From contig NZ_CP146100.1 in assembly GCF_037023755.1 (NCBI RefSeq), positions 6,602,501 through 6,666,500 of the forward strand: a stretch of DNA of 64,000 bases, written 5' to 3'. The position numbers and the translations under genes are program-made. Source of the stretch: Saccharopolyspora sp. SCSIO 74807. Its GTDB lineage: Bacteria > Actinomycetota > Actinomycetes > Mycobacteriales > Pseudonocardiaceae. The notes under the pieces were generated by a model, which was given only the letters and a program-made list of their open reading frames with translations, was not told the origin of the DNA and searched no databases. Shown piece by piece: positions 53,852-63,095 of this stretch; the first letter of the stretch is position 1; each line of letters begins with the position of its first letter.

Positions 53852-54274
53852 GTGTTCAGCGAAGAGGAACTCGAGTATCTGACGGGGCAGTGGGTCGGGC
53901 GGTTGTCCACCAGCCAGCCGGACGGGACGTTGCAGGTGAATCCGGTGGGGTTCGGGGTCAACCGGGCGCTGGGGAGCATCGACATCGGCGGCTACGACAT
54001 GAGCCGCAGCCGCAAGTACCGCAACGTGCTCGACAACGGGCGGGCCGCGTTCGTGGTGGACGACGTGTACTCGGTCGATCCGTGGCGGGTGCGCTTCCTG
54101 GAGATCCGGGGGCACGCCGAGGCGATCGGTGAGCCGGCCGACGCGCAGGACCAGGCCCGGTTCGGGCCGATCATCCGGGTGCACCCGGAACGCATCCTCA
54201 GCCTCGGGTTGCATCCCGGCGATCTCGACGATTCCCCGCACGCGGTCGGAATCCGCAGTCGCCGAGCCGGCTGA
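53852..54274 (+). CDS. PPOX-class F420-dependent oxidoreductase
   Basis: A 140-aa split-barrel flavin/F420-binding protein. Landmarks are EEELEYLTGQWVGRLSTSQPDGTLQVNPVGF, SRKYRNV and RAAFVVDDV with EIRGHAEAI, typical of actinobacterial PPOX F420 enzymes. It probably reduces a small, unidentified substrate. The start is GTG 53852 with little room for a leader, and the inverted repeat just upstream suggests specific control. Confidence 0.82.
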   Translation: MFSEEELEYLTGQWVGRLSTSQPDGTLQVNPVGFGVNRALGSIDIGGYDMSRSRKYRNVLDNGRAAFVVDDVYSVDPWRVRFLEIRGHAEAIGEPADAQDQARFGPIIRVHPERILSLGLHPGDLDDSPHAVGIRSRRAG

Positions 54275-54414
54275 GCGCTTGTCCGAGCCGACGGTCGGGG
54301 TCGCTCTGGGGCTCGGTCCGGATCGACCATCCGGACGGAGTTCTCCAGTGCTTCGCCCGGCGACTCCTCCCACAGCTCGTAGCAGGACACCGGCCACACC
54401 GCGCTGATCGCGGG

Positions 54415-54759
54415 TCAGTCGAAGTCGACGTGCACCTGCACCTTGCCGTCCTCGTCACGGACCGCGAGGGCCTGACCGGTGCGCCGTTCACCCGCGGCTT
54501 CGAGAGTGATCGGGCTGCGCTGTCCCAGGAAATTGCGCCACCAGCGCTTCTGGTCCGGCAGCATCACGTCGATGGTGGCGCCGGATTCGGTGCGGCGGAC
54601 GGCGACGACCAGTGCGACCTCGCGTCCCGAACGTCGCCCCCGGTAGGAAACGTTCACCATGCCCGTGCCGCCGACCTCCGAGGGCCACCGCGAAAACCTC
54701 CGCACGCACGGCGCGACGAGCTTGTTCAAATAACGACCCGCGACGGTAACGGCACTCAT
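54415..54759 (-). CDS. Small split-barrel (Ddn-like F420/flavin) family protein
   Basis: A 114-aa protein. VSYRGRRSGREVALVVAV, DQKRWWRNFLG and PITLEAAGERRTGQAL match the nitroreductase-like deazaflavin-dependent family pattern. GGAGGAG precedes ATG 54759. The 140-nt gap towards the PPOX gene contains a minus-strand stretch 'WPVSCYELWEESPGEALENSVRM' that looks gene-derived but runs without a stop into the antisense of the PPOX gene, so I do not call it. Confidence 0.65.
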   Translation of the reverse strand: MSAVTVAGRYLNKLVAPCVRRFSRWPSEVGGTGMVNVSYRGRRSGREVALVVAVRRTESGATIDVMLPDQKRWWRNFLGQRSPITLEAAGERRTGQALAVRDEDGKVQVHVDFD

Positions 54760-55077
54760 GCGGAACTCCTCCCCGTTCCGGCGACGGCGCACCCGCCTCG
54801 CCCTTCGGATCGACGGCCAACGGACATGCCGCGAGTCGATCCCTCGATCACCGACGATCTTGACCGAGCGTACTCGCCACGGCGGCACCGGCGCGTTCAC
54901 TCGCGGGCCCGCGCGACCGCGCCGCTCACTCCGCGGGGGCGACGGTTCGCAGAAGCCGTCGAGCAACGAGGGACACGCACCGGCGCCACCGAAAGGAATC
55001 CCGGGAAGCACGTACCGGGCGGACGGTCCGCCCGCCCCGGATTCACGGGGTGAACGGACCGTTCGAGTGCTGCTGCC

Positions 55078-56373
55078 TCAGGCGATGATGCGGAGGGGGT
55101 CCTCCAGCAGAGCCGTCAGTTGCTGCAGGAAGGCCGCGCCGACGGCACCGTCGATGGCGCGGTGGTCCGCCGAGAGCGTCACTCGCAGGATCTTGCGGGC
55201 CACCACTTCCCCATCGACCAGTTGCAGCTCCTCCTTGGCGGCGCCGACCGCGAGGATCGCCGCCTCCGGCGGGTTGATCACCGCGGAGAACTGCTCGATG
55301 CCGAACATGCCCAGGTTCGAGATGGTGAACGTGCCGCCGGACATCTCGTCGAGCTTCAGCTTGCCCTCGCGAGCGCGCCCGGCCTTCTCGCGGCCCTCGG
55401 TGGCGATCTCCGAAACGCTCTTGCGGTCGGTGTCCCGGATGACCGGCACCACCAGACCGTCGTCGATCGCGACCGCCACGCCCAAGTGAATCCGCTTGTG
55501 CTGCAACAGCTTGTCGCCGCCGAAGGAGACGTTGACCGAGGGGTTCGCGCGCAGCGCGGTCGCCACCGCCTTGACCACCAGGTCGTTGAGGCTGACCTTC
55601 GGACCGCCCGCGGCCTGCAAGCGCTCGTTGAGGTTGCCGCGGAACGCCACCAGGTCGGTCACGTCGATCGCGCTGGTCAGGTAGAAGTGCGGGGCCTGCT
55701 GCTTGCTCTCGGCGAGCCGCTTGGCGGTGACCTTGCGGACGTTGCTCAGCGGCAGCTCCTCGACGTCCTCGCCAGCGCCGGAAACCGGGGCCGTCGCGGG
55801 CTGGGCGGGCGCGGCCGGAGCCGGAGCGGGCTCGGCCGCGGACCGAGCGGCAGCCGGTTCGGCGGCCGCGGCGTCGATGTCGGCGCGGATGATGCGCCCG
55901 CCCGGACCGGTTCCGGTGACCCCGGCCAAGTCCACACCGCGGTCCTTGGCCACCGCCTTCGCCAGTGGCGACGCCTTCGGTTTCGACGGCGCGCTGCCGT
56001 TCACGGGCTCCGGCGCAGCAGCAGGCGCAGGTTCCTCGGCAGGCGCCGACTCAACGGCAGGCGCTGCCGCATCCGCCGAAGCATCCGCAGGCGCACCGGC
56101 AGGCGCGGCAGGCTCAGCCGCCTCGGCGACCGCCCCGGACCCGTCCCCGACCAGCGCGATCGGCGTGCCGATCGGAACCGTCGTGCCCTCGCCGACGAGC
56201 ACCTTCTCCAGCACCCCGTCGTCGTAGGCCTCCAGCTCCATGATCGCCTTGTCGGTCTCGATCTCGGCGACGACCTCGCCGCGCTTGATCTGATCGCCGA
56301 CCTTCTTCTGCCAGCCGGCGATCACGCCTTCCTCCATCGTGTCGGACAGGCGCGGCATCTGGATCTCAGTCAT
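55078..56373 (-). CDS. Dihydrolipoamide acyltransferase, E2 of pyruvate dehydrogenase complex
   Basis: A 431-aa E2 protein. The single lipoyl domain carries the lipoylated Lys in EIETDKAIMELEA (about residue 44). An Ala/Pro/Glu linker, a peripheral-subunit-binding domain (ASPLAKAVAKDRGVDLAGVTGTGPGGRI) and the catalytic core ending LSADHRAIDGAVGAAFL (catalytic His-x3-Asp) follow. GAGGA precedes ATG 56373. It is last in the lpd-E1a-E1b-E2 operon. Pyruvate is favoured over branched-chain 2-oxoacids from the E1 sequences. Confidence 0.93.
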   Translation of the reverse strand: MTEIQMPRLSDTMEEGVIAGWQKKVGDQIKRGEVVAEIETDKAIMELEAYDDGVLEKVLVGEGTTVPIGTPIALVGDGSGAVAEAAEPAAPAGAPADASADAAAPAVESAPAEEPAPAAAPEPVNGSAPSKPKASPLAKAVAKDRGVDLAGVTGTGPGGRIIRADIDAAAAEPAAARSAAEPAPAPAAPAQPATAPVSGAGEDVEELPLSNVRKVTAKRLAESKQQAPHFYLTSAIDVTDLVAFRGNLNERLQAAGGPKVSLNDLVVKAVATALRANPSVNVSFGGDKLLQHKRIHLGVAVAIDDGLVVPVIRDTDRKSVSEIATEGREKAGRAREGKLKLDEMSGGTFTISNLGMFGIEQFSAVINPPEAAILAVGAAKEELQLVDGEVVARKILRVTLSADHRAIDGAVGAAFLQQLTALLEDPLRIIA

Positions 56374-56393
56374 CAGCAATTCCTCGGGAAGTC

Positions 56394-57389
56394 TCAGCGG
56401 CGAGCGCCGACGGCGTCCAAGGTTTCCCGGACGGCGGTGGTCAACGACTCGGCCGACGGCAACGCGGCCTTCTCCAGCGGCTTGGCGTAGGGCAGCGGCA
56501 CCTCGGCGGCCGCCACCCGGCGCACCGGCGCGTCCAGGTAGTCGAACGCACCGTCCGAAATGGACGCGGCGATCTCCGCGCCGATGCCGTAGGTCAGCCA
56601 GTCGTCCTCGGCCACCACTGCGCACCCGGTCTTGCGCACCGAGTTCACCACGGTCTCCCGGTCCAGCGGGCGCAGGCTGCGCAGGTCCACGACCTCGGCG
56701 TCGATGCCTTCCTCGTCGTGCAGCTTCGCGGCCACCTGCCCGGCGATCCCGGCCATCCGGGAGTAGCCGATGATCGTCACGTCCGAGCCCTCGCGGGTCA
56801 CCGCGGCCTTGCCGATCTCCGCGGGCGCGACGTCGTCCGGCACCTCTCCCTTGGTGTTGTACAGCGCCAGGTTCTCCAGGAACAGCACCGGATCGTCGTC
56901 CCGCAGCGACGCCAGCAGCAGCGCCTTCGCGTCCGCGGGCGTGCTCGGGGCGACGACCTTCAAGCCCGGCACGAACGCGTAGTACAACTCGATGTTCTGC
57001 GAGTGCGTCGCGCCCAGCTGCTGACCGCCGCCACCGGGCGTGCGCAGCACCATCGGCACGCTGGTCTGCCCGCCGAACATGCCGTAGATCTTGGCCGCGT
57101 GGTTGACGATCTGGTCCAGCGCGATCAGCGAGAAGTTGATCGTCATGAGCTCCACGACCGGGCGCAGCCCCAGCATCGCGGCACCGACCGCGGCGCCGAC
57201 GAAGCCCTCCTCGGCGATCGGGGTGTCGCGCACCCGCTTCTCGCCGAACTCTTCCAGCAGCCCGGCGGTGATCTTGTAAGAGCCCTCGAAGACACCGATC
57301 TCCTCACCGATGAGGAACACGTCTTCGTCGCGGTGCATCTCGTCGCGCAGCGTGTCGTGCAACGCCTGGCGGTAAGTCATGACGGCCAA
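56394..57389 (-). CDS. Pyruvate dehydrogenase E1 component beta subunit
   Basis: A 331-aa transketolase-like beta chain. MTYRQALHDTLRDEMHRDEDVFLIGEEIGVFEGSYKIT is diagnostic, followed by DTPIAEEGFVGAAVGAA and RTPGGGGQQLGATHSQ. I choose TTG 57389 because CAGGAG lies 9 nt before it; ATG 57380, three codons later, has no Shine-Dalgarno sequence. It lies 100 nt after E1 alpha and 20 nt before E2. It forms the alpha2beta2 thiamine-diphosphate decarboxylase with E1 alpha. Confidence 0.93.
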   Translation of the reverse strand: MAVMTYRQALHDTLRDEMHRDEDVFLIGEEIGVFEGSYKITAGLLEEFGEKRVRDTPIAEEGFVGAAVGAAMLGLRPVVELMTINFSLIALDQIVNHAAKIYGMFGGQTSVPMVLRTPGGGGQQLGATHSQNIELYYAFVPGLKVVAPSTPADAKALLLASLRDDDPVLFLENLALYNTKGEVPDDVAPAEIGKAAVTREGSDVTIIGYSRMAGIAGQVAAKLHDEEGIDAEVVDLRSLRPLDRETVVNSVRKTGCAVVAEDDWLTYGIGAEIAASISDGAFDYLDAPVRRVAAAEVPLPYAKPLEKAALPSAESLTTAVRETLDAVGARR

Positions 57390-57489
57390 GGGAACTAACT
57401 CCTGAGACTTCGGATCCGCGCCTCGGCGGCACCCGGCGATCGAGCCGAGTGCCGCGCGGGAGCGGGTGGCGGGGTGTGCGGTGAGCGGC

Positions 57490-58584
57490 TCAGAACACCG
57501 GGTCGGCGGGCAGGCGCCGGGAATCGTTCGCCACCGGGGTGGCGTAGGTGTAGTCGAACAGCGTGGACACCTCGGGGTGCGGGCTGTCGTCGGCGAAGGC
57601 GACCGCGGCGTCGGCGTCGGCCTGCGCCTGCTTCTCGATCTCCGCGGCGGCGTCCTCGTCGAGCACGCCTGCATCGATCAGCTTCGCCCGGAAGTTCACC
57701 ACCGGGTCGTTCGCGCGGGCCTGCTGCACCGAGTCCTCGCTGCGGTACTTGCCCGGGTCCACCACCGAGTGGCCCTTGAGCCGGTCGCTGACCGCCTCCA
57801 GCAGCGCGGGCGTGCCGGACTCGCGGGCCTGCTCGACCAGCTTCGTGGCCGCGTCGCGGACCTCGAGCACGTTGTTGCCGTCCACCCGCTCGCCGTGCAT
57901 CCGGTAAGCCGCGGCGCGCTTGTACAGGTCCGACTCCGCCGAAGCCTTGTCCACCGTGGTGCCCATGCCCATGTGGTTGTTCACCACCACGAACACCACC
58001 GGGAGGTTCCACAGCGCGGCGATGTTCAGCGCCTCGTGGAACGCGCCGATGTTGGTGGTGCCATCGCCCATCTGGCACATCACGACCTGGTCGCCACCGC
58101 GGTAGTCGACGGCCATCGCGGCACCCGTGGCCAGCGGGATCTGCCCGCCGACGATGCCGTAGCCGCCGAGCAGCCCGGCGTCGGAGTCGAACATGTGCAT
58201 CGAACCGCCCCAGCCCTTGGAAGTGCCGGTGCTGCGGCCGTAGAGCTCGGCCATCACCCGGCCCGGCTCGATGCCCTTGGCGATCGCGTAGCCGTGCTCG
58301 CGGTAGTTGGTGAACAGCAGGTCGGTCTTGCGCAGCGCCGACATCAGGCCGACGACGGTGGCCTCCTCACCCAGGTTTAGGTGGCAGTAGCCGCCGATCT
58401 TGGCCTGGGTGTAGCCCTGCGCGGCGCGCTCCTCGAAGCGGCGGATCAGCGTCATCTGCTGGAAGTAGCCGCGCAGCAGCTCGTGCGACTCCCCGCCGAA
58501 CGGGCCGCTCTTGGCGGCGCGTGCGGGCGTGCGGCCGGACTTGGTGCGGGTCGCGGGCTTGCTGCGGGTCGCGGTCTGCGCCAT
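57490..58584 (-). CDS. Pyruvate dehydrogenase E1 component alpha subunit
   Basis: A 364-aa thiamine-diphosphate enzyme subunit. A basic N-terminal tail (about 25 residues) precedes the core. The TPP/Mg motif runs from GDGTTNIGAFHEALN to VVVNN (about residues 172-206), and the phosphorylation-loop region YRMHGERVDGNNV is conserved. AAAGGG precedes ATG 58584; GTG 58587 is adjacent. It decarboxylates pyruvate and acetylates the E2 lipoate. Confidence 0.94.
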   Translation of the reverse strand: MAQTATRSKPATRTKSGRTPARAAKSGPFGGESHELLRGYFQQMTLIRRFEERAAQGYTQAKIGGYCHLNLGEEATVVGLMSALRKTDLLFTNYREHGYAIAKGIEPGRVMAELYGRSTGTSKGWGGSMHMFDSDAGLLGGYGIVGGQIPLATGAAMAVDYRGGDQVVMCQMGDGTTNIGAFHEALNIAALWNLPVVFVVVNNHMGMGTTVDKASAESDLYKRAAAYRMHGERVDGNNVLEVRDAATKLVEQARESGTPALLEAVSDRLKGHSVVDPGKYRSEDSVQQARANDPVVNFRAKLIDAGVLDEDAAAEIEKQAQADADAAVAFADDSPHPEVSTLFDYTYATPVANDSRRLPADPVF

Positions 58585-58637
58585 CACGGAACCCTTTCGA
58601 AAATCGTGCGGGACTGGAGCCGGACTAGGGCGTTGTA

Positions 58638-58653
58638 AGCGGCGGAAGCCGCT
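58638..58653. promoter_or_regulatory. Hairpin inside the PDH operon between lpd and E1 alpha
   Basis: AGCGGC (58638-58643) / GCCGCT (58648-58653) close on a GGAA loop. It resembles the GCGGCGGAGCCGCT hairpin of the dispersed repeat family but lacks the rest of it. It may mark an RNA-processing point. Confidence 0.35.
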
Positions 58654-58677
58654 CGCGGTGCGGGACTCGGGCCGTCC

Positions 58678-60150
58678 TTAGCGCTTCTTCGGCGGAGCCG
58701 TGTGGACCGGCAAACCGAGGGCGGACATCGCCGCCTCCATGCCGACCTCGCCGAGCGTCGGGTGCGCGTGGACGGTTTCGGCGAGCTCGTCGAGCGTCGC
58801 CTCCAGCGTCATCGCCAGCGCGCCCTCGGTGATCAGGTCGCTGGCCGACGGGCCGAACACGTGCACGCCCAGCACCTCGCCGTACTGCTTGCCCGCGACG
58901 ACCTTCATGAAGCCCTCGGTGTCGCCGTAGGTCTGCGCGCGGCCCAGCGCGGCGAACGGGAACTTCGCGGCGACGACCTCGTGCCCCGCTTCAGCGGCCT
59001 GCGCCTCGGTGAGCCCGACGCTGGCGATCTCGGGGTGGGTGAACGTCGCGGCCGGGATGACGTCGTAGTCGATGTGCGACTCGTGGCCCGCGATCGTCTC
59101 GGCGGCCACGATCCCCTGGTGCGAGGCGACGTGCGCGAGCAGCGCCTTGCCGGTGACGTCGCCGATCGCGTGCACGTGCTCGACGCTGGTGCGCAGCTTG
59201 TCGTCGACCTGCACGAACCCGCGCGGGTCCAGCGCCACACCGGCGCGGTCCAAGTCCAGCGCGGCGGTGTTCGGCTTGCGGCCGACGCCGAACAGCACGA
59301 CGTCGGCTTCGATCTCCTGGGGCTTGGCGCCGTCCACGGTGACCTTCAGCGCGGAGTTCTTGCCGCGCCCGGAACGTTCGATCTTCGAGACGGTGGCGCC
59401 GGTGAGCACGTTGATGCCGCGCTTGCCGAACGAGCGGCCCAGCGCCTTGCCGACCTCGGCGTCCTCGGCCGGGACCAGCGTGGACTGCATCTCGACGATG
59501 CTGACCTCGCTGCCCAGCGAGCCGAACAGGCTGGCCCACTCCGCACCGACCGCGCTGCCGCCGATGACCAGCAGCCGCCCGGGAACCTCGGTCAGGCCGA
59601 ACGCGCCGTCCGAGGTGATCACGCCGGGCAGGTCGGCGCCGGGCAGCGGCAGCTGCACCGGGACCGAACCGGTCGCGATGATCACGTCCTTCGCGCGGAC
59701 CTGGTCGATGGGCGCATCGCCGACCGGGTCGGCGGCGTAGCGGGGTCCGTTCGCGCCGAGCTCGGACTCACCGGTGGCGTAGACGTCCACGGTGGTCGGG
59801 CCGGTGAACCGGGCGTGCCCGATGAGCACGCTGACGCCGTTGGCCTTGAGCAGGCCCGCGACCCCGTCGGTCAGCCCCTTGACCACGCTGTCCTTGCGGC
59901 GGCTGACGGTGTCGTAGTCCAGCGCGACGTTCTCGGCGCGCACGCCGTACTCGGCGGCGTGCAGGACGGTCTCGTAGACCTCGGCGGAGCGCAGCATCGC
60001 CTTGGTGGGGATGCAGCCCCAGTTCAGGCACACCCCGCCGGGCTTCTCCTTCTCCACCACGGCCACGGACAGGCCGCGCTGCGCGGCCCGGATCGCGGCG
60101 ACGTACCCGCCGGGGCCGCCGCCCACCACAAGGAGGTCGTATTCCTGCAC
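58678..60150 (-). CDS. lpdA: Dihydrolipoyl dehydrogenase (E3)
   Basis: A 490-aa flavoprotein disulfide reductase. FAD-binding GGGPGGYVAA lies near residue 9. The redox-active pair is GGVCLNWGCIPTK (about residues 40-52), the NAD-binding motif is IGGSAVGAEWA near 190, and the C-terminal His-Glu base is HAHPTLGE. AAGGAG precedes GTG 60150. Heading the operon, it reoxidises dihydrolipoamide of the E2. Confidence 0.95.
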   Translation of the reverse strand: MQEYDLLVVGGGPGGYVAAIRAAQRGLSVAVVEKEKPGGVCLNWGCIPTKAMLRSAEVYETVLHAAEYGVRAENVALDYDTVSRRKDSVVKGLTDGVAGLLKANGVSVLIGHARFTGPTTVDVYATGESELGANGPRYAADPVGDAPIDQVRAKDVIIATGSVPVQLPLPGADLPGVITSDGAFGLTEVPGRLLVIGGSAVGAEWASLFGSLGSEVSIVEMQSTLVPAEDAEVGKALGRSFGKRGINVLTGATVSKIERSGRGKNSALKVTVDGAKPQEIEADVVLFGVGRKPNTAALDLDRAGVALDPRGFVQVDDKLRTSVEHVHAIGDVTGKALLAHVASHQGIVAAETIAGHESHIDYDVIPAATFTHPEIASVGLTEAQAAEAGHEVVAAKFPFAALGRAQTYGDTEGFMKVVAGKQYGEVLGVHVFGPSASDLITEGALAMTLEATLDELAETVHAHPTLGEVGMEAAMSALGLPVHTAPPKKR

Positions 60151-60447
60151 TTCGCTGTGCTCCTTCGAGCCGCACGGACCAGCGCGGAGCCCGTCTCGAT
60201 GCAGGTGCTTCGCCGCTGGGTGAATCCCGGATGTTGCACCGCGAGTCTCGTGAGCGCGGACACTCGCGCGCCATGCTCGACCGCCCAGACTTCGGCACCG
60301 GCCGATGTGCACAGCGCACATTTCGGCCCGGTTTGATCACGCAAGGTCGCGATTCGGCACCGACGGTGACGATCAGGGTGGTTCACGGCGGAGAAATCAG
60401 AAAGTCAACACCGATAGCGGAAAAACGCCAAAAGTTGCCCCGGAGGC

Positions 60448-61674
60448 TCAGTCGCGGAGCCCATCCCGCAGGTGTAGTGCCGACAACGCCAGCGACAGCG
60501 ACACGTACGCCGCCCGCCCGTGCAGCGGCCGGTCGATCAGCGCGCCGATCCGGTGCAGCCGGTTGAGCACCGTGTTGCGGTGGCAGTGCAGCCGCACCGC
60601 GGCGTTGGCCGTCGAGCAGTTCTCCTCCAGCCACGCCGACAGCGTCTCCAGCAGCATGTCGCGCTCCTTGACCGGCAGCTCCAGCACCGGCCCCAGCTGC
60701 GAATCCAGCAGCCGCTGCGCCAGGTCGGGCGACTGCACCAGCAGCGCCTCCGGGTAGCGCTGCTCCAGCGACACCAGCTGCGGCGTGTTGTAAGAGGCGG
60801 TGCCCAGCGCGGTGAGCGCGAGCTGGTGCGCCAGGCCCACCTCGGCCAGGCCTTTCACCGGCGGTGACGCCGCCACCCGGCCGCGGGCCAGCGGGCGCAG
60901 CACCTCCAGCGCACCCGGTTCAGCGCGCTGCTCCAGGGCGACGAGCCCGACGAGTGTGTCCGCGCGCACTTGCCACACCGAGCGGATGTGCACACCGCCC
61001 AACGCTTCGCTCTGCCCGGCCAGCGCGAAGCTGCCATCGGCGCGCATCTCGGCGACCACCACCAGGTAGCGGCCGCCGGTCGGCAGGTCGAGTTCCTTCG
61101 CGGTGCGTTGCGCGAACGCGGTGTCCCGCGCGCGGCCGCTGAGCAGGTCCTCCACCAGGGCGTGCCTGCGCTGGTCGTCGCGGCGCAACCGCTCCAGCTC
61201 GGTGTTGCGGTAGGAGGTCGACAGCGTCGAGGACAAGCCGTCGATCACCGTCCACATCGAGGTGGCCGCGCCCAGCACCACGTCCGGGTCGGCGCGGTCG
61301 GCGTGCGCCTGCTCGACCAGCGCCTCCCACACGATGCGCCCGCCGAGCCGGAAGGTGCGCAGCATGACCTCCAGCGGCACGCCCTGCTCGGCGCGGCGGC
61401 GCCCGATCGCGGCGGCGACGTCGTCGCCGTCCGGGCCGCCGACCTCGCCGCTGAGAATCTGCAGCACCCGCTCCAGGTAGCGCTTGCAGCCGTCGTAGAG
61501 GTCCTCCCGCGGGACCGGGCGGTAGTCGGTCCACTCCGGGTTGTCGGTGAAGATCGCCCCCATCAACCGCCGGGCGAGCCGCTCGGCATCCCCGAGCCGG
61601 GCCGCGGCGAGCGAATGCGTGATCGCCGCGACGTGCCCCGGATCGGGCAGCGGGCGGGCGGGATCTGCGGCCAC
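60448..61674 (-). CDS. PucR-family transcriptional regulator
   Basis: A 408-aa regulator. The C-terminal PucR HTH is LLETLSAWLEENCSTANAAVRLHCHRNTVLNRLHRIGALI (about residues 345-385). The central GGDEF-like domain is around ELDLPTGGRYLVVVAEMRADG. GTG 61674 is the likely start. It lies about 300 nt downstream of the PDH operon promoter on the opposite side, in the same orientation, so it could control PDH expression; this is inference from position only. It is divergent from a GntR regulator. Confidence 0.85.
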   Translation of the reverse strand: MAADPARPLPDPGHVAAITHSLAAARLGDAERLARRLMGAIFTDNPEWTDYRPVPREDLYDGCKRYLERVLQILSGEVGGPDGDDVAAAIGRRRAEQGVPLEVMLRTFRLGGRIVWEALVEQAHADRADPDVVLGAATSMWTVIDGLSSTLSTSYRNTELERLRRDDQRRHALVEDLLSGRARDTAFAQRTAKELDLPTGGRYLVVVAEMRADGSFALAGQSEALGGVHIRSVWQVRADTLVGLVALEQRAEPGALEVLRPLARGRVAASPPVKGLAEVGLAHQLALTALGTASYNTPQLVSLEQRYPEALLVQSPDLAQRLLDSQLGPVLELPVKERDMLLETLSAWLEENCSTANAAVRLHCHRNTVLNRLHRIGALIDRPLHGRAAYVSLSLALSALHLRDGLRD

Positions 61675-61929
61675 GCCCTGCGACGATACCCGCGCGCGAC
61701 GATCGACGTCCGCGCCGCTTCGCCGGCTCCGCGGGCCGGCTGCCGCGGCCGGGTTCGGCACCGGCCGGTCCGGTCGGGCCCACCTGGTATCAAGTTCGCG
61801 GTGACCGGTGCCACACGACCACCGGTCATGCACGGTGAACGGCCTGGCCGCCAGAACCCGGCCCCGAGCAACCGGCCCCAGGAAATCAGCCGACGCGGCG
61901 GTCGGCGCAGGCGACGATCGAGAAAGCGA

Positions 61930-62601
61930 ATGCCCCCAGCGCCCCACAGAGCACCCCGCCCGCAGCTGTCCGACGAAGTGGCCGTCCGGATCCGCGACCG
62001 GATCATGACGGGCAAGCTGCGCCGCGGCCAGCACCTGCCCCTGGAGCGCCTCGCGGAGGAGATCGGGGTCAGCGTGACCCCCGTGCGGGAGGCGCTGCTG
62101 GCGTTGCGCGGCGAAGGGTTCGTCGAGCTCGAACCTCGCCGCGGCTTCACCGTCGTGCCGCTGAATCGGCAGGACGTGGCCGACGCCAACCGGTTGCGGG
62201 CCGGGCTGGCGGGCGAGCTGGCCGCCCGCACCGCCGAGCGGATCAGCATCGCGCAGCTGGACGCGCTGGAGGCGGTGCAGGCGGAGCTGGAGCACGCCAC
62301 CCGCTTCGGCATCGGCGACGCGGTGCAGCTCGACCAGCGGTTCCACACCGCGATCCACGACGTCGCGGAGTCCGCCAAGCTGGACTGGTTCCTGCGGCTG
62401 GCGTCCCGCTACGTGCCGCAGCGGATCGGCGCGGCCACGCCCGGACTGACCGAGCTGACCGAATCCGAGCACCGCGAGATCCTGCGCGCCTTGCGCAACC
62501 GGGACGCCGAAGCCGCGCGGTGGGCGATGCACGAGCACGCGATCAACACCGGGCGGGCGCTGCTTCGCTACCTCGACGAGCAGGAAATCTGGGATCAATG
62601 A
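61930..62601 (+). CDS. GntR-family regulator, FadR/FCD type
   Basis: A 223-aa protein. The winged helix is EVAVRIRDRIMTGKLRRGQHLPLERLAEEIGVSVTPVREALLALRGEGFVEL. The all-alpha FCD effector domain (from about residue 95) has the DQRFHTAIHD and SEHREILRALRNRDA metal/ligand signatures. It probably senses an organic acid. No catabolic operon is adjacent; the divergent PucR gene is its only close neighbour. Confidence 0.9.
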   Translation: MPPAPHRAPRPQLSDEVAVRIRDRIMTGKLRRGQHLPLERLAEEIGVSVTPVREALLALRGEGFVELEPRRGFTVVPLNRQDVADANRLRAGLAGELAARTAERISIAQLDALEAVQAELEHATRFGIGDAVQLDQRFHTAIHDVAESAKLDWFLRLASRYVPQRIGAATPGLTELTESEHREILRALRNRDAEAARWAMHEHAINTGRALLRYLDEQEIWDQ

Positions 62602-62927
62602 CCGAATCGTCGCGTTCGGTCGCGACCGGCGGCAGGGCTTTCGGCCGGGCTCACCCACACCGGTGGCATCGGAGCCCGAAAACCAAGATTGCGACCGCGT
62701 AACGTATCGTCGCCTGCGGACGACAGTCCTGGTGGCGGTCGGGTTCGCAGCAGTGTCCCCGGCGGTTCGTCCGGTTCCCCGAAGTACTTCCGGTCCCTCA
62801 TCGGCTCGCCGGGCCGACGGGCGCGCCCGGAGCACGAGCAGACCGGTCGGCCGCCAAAGCATTGATCGGTTCCGGCCCGCCGCGTGGCAACCATTTCCCT
62901 CCTCCCAAGAAAAGCGGGGCGCGAATC
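62602..62927. other. Intergenic region, no gene recognised
   Basis: These 326 bases between the GntR gene and a small membrane peptide show no ORF with family similarity, no strong inverted repeat and no tandem repeat. Confidence 0.5.
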
Positions 62928-63068
62928 ATGCAGAGCAGCAGCCGCACTTTCGTGTCGGTTGTCGGAACGGTGCTGATGGTCGTGACGACCGTTCTCCTGG
63001 CCGCATGGTCCCAACCTCAGCCCGCTGCCGGGCCGCCGGCGAACGCGGCGGTCAGCGTCGTGCGATGA
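62928..63068 (+). CDS. Small single-span membrane peptide
   Basis: A 46-aa ORF. A positively charged start (MQSSSRTF) precedes one hydrophobic helix (VSVVGTVLMVVTTVLLAAW), then a Pro/Ala tail. GGGGCG lies upstream. It could be a small membrane protein or a secreted peptide; it is unrecognised. Convergent with the ligase gene. Confidence 0.4.
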   Translation: MQSSSRTFVSVVGTVLMVVTTVLLAAWSQPQPAAGPPANAAVSVVR

Positions 63069-63095
63069 GTGGGAACGGCGGTGCGCCGGCGACGA

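Noticed and set aside
58638-58653. Eighth copy of the MITE-like family in the PDH operon
   Set aside because: Only the GCGGC/GCCGC hairpin is shared; the TTCCGCTACC and ACGCAAACC parts are absent, so it is listed only as a hairpin.
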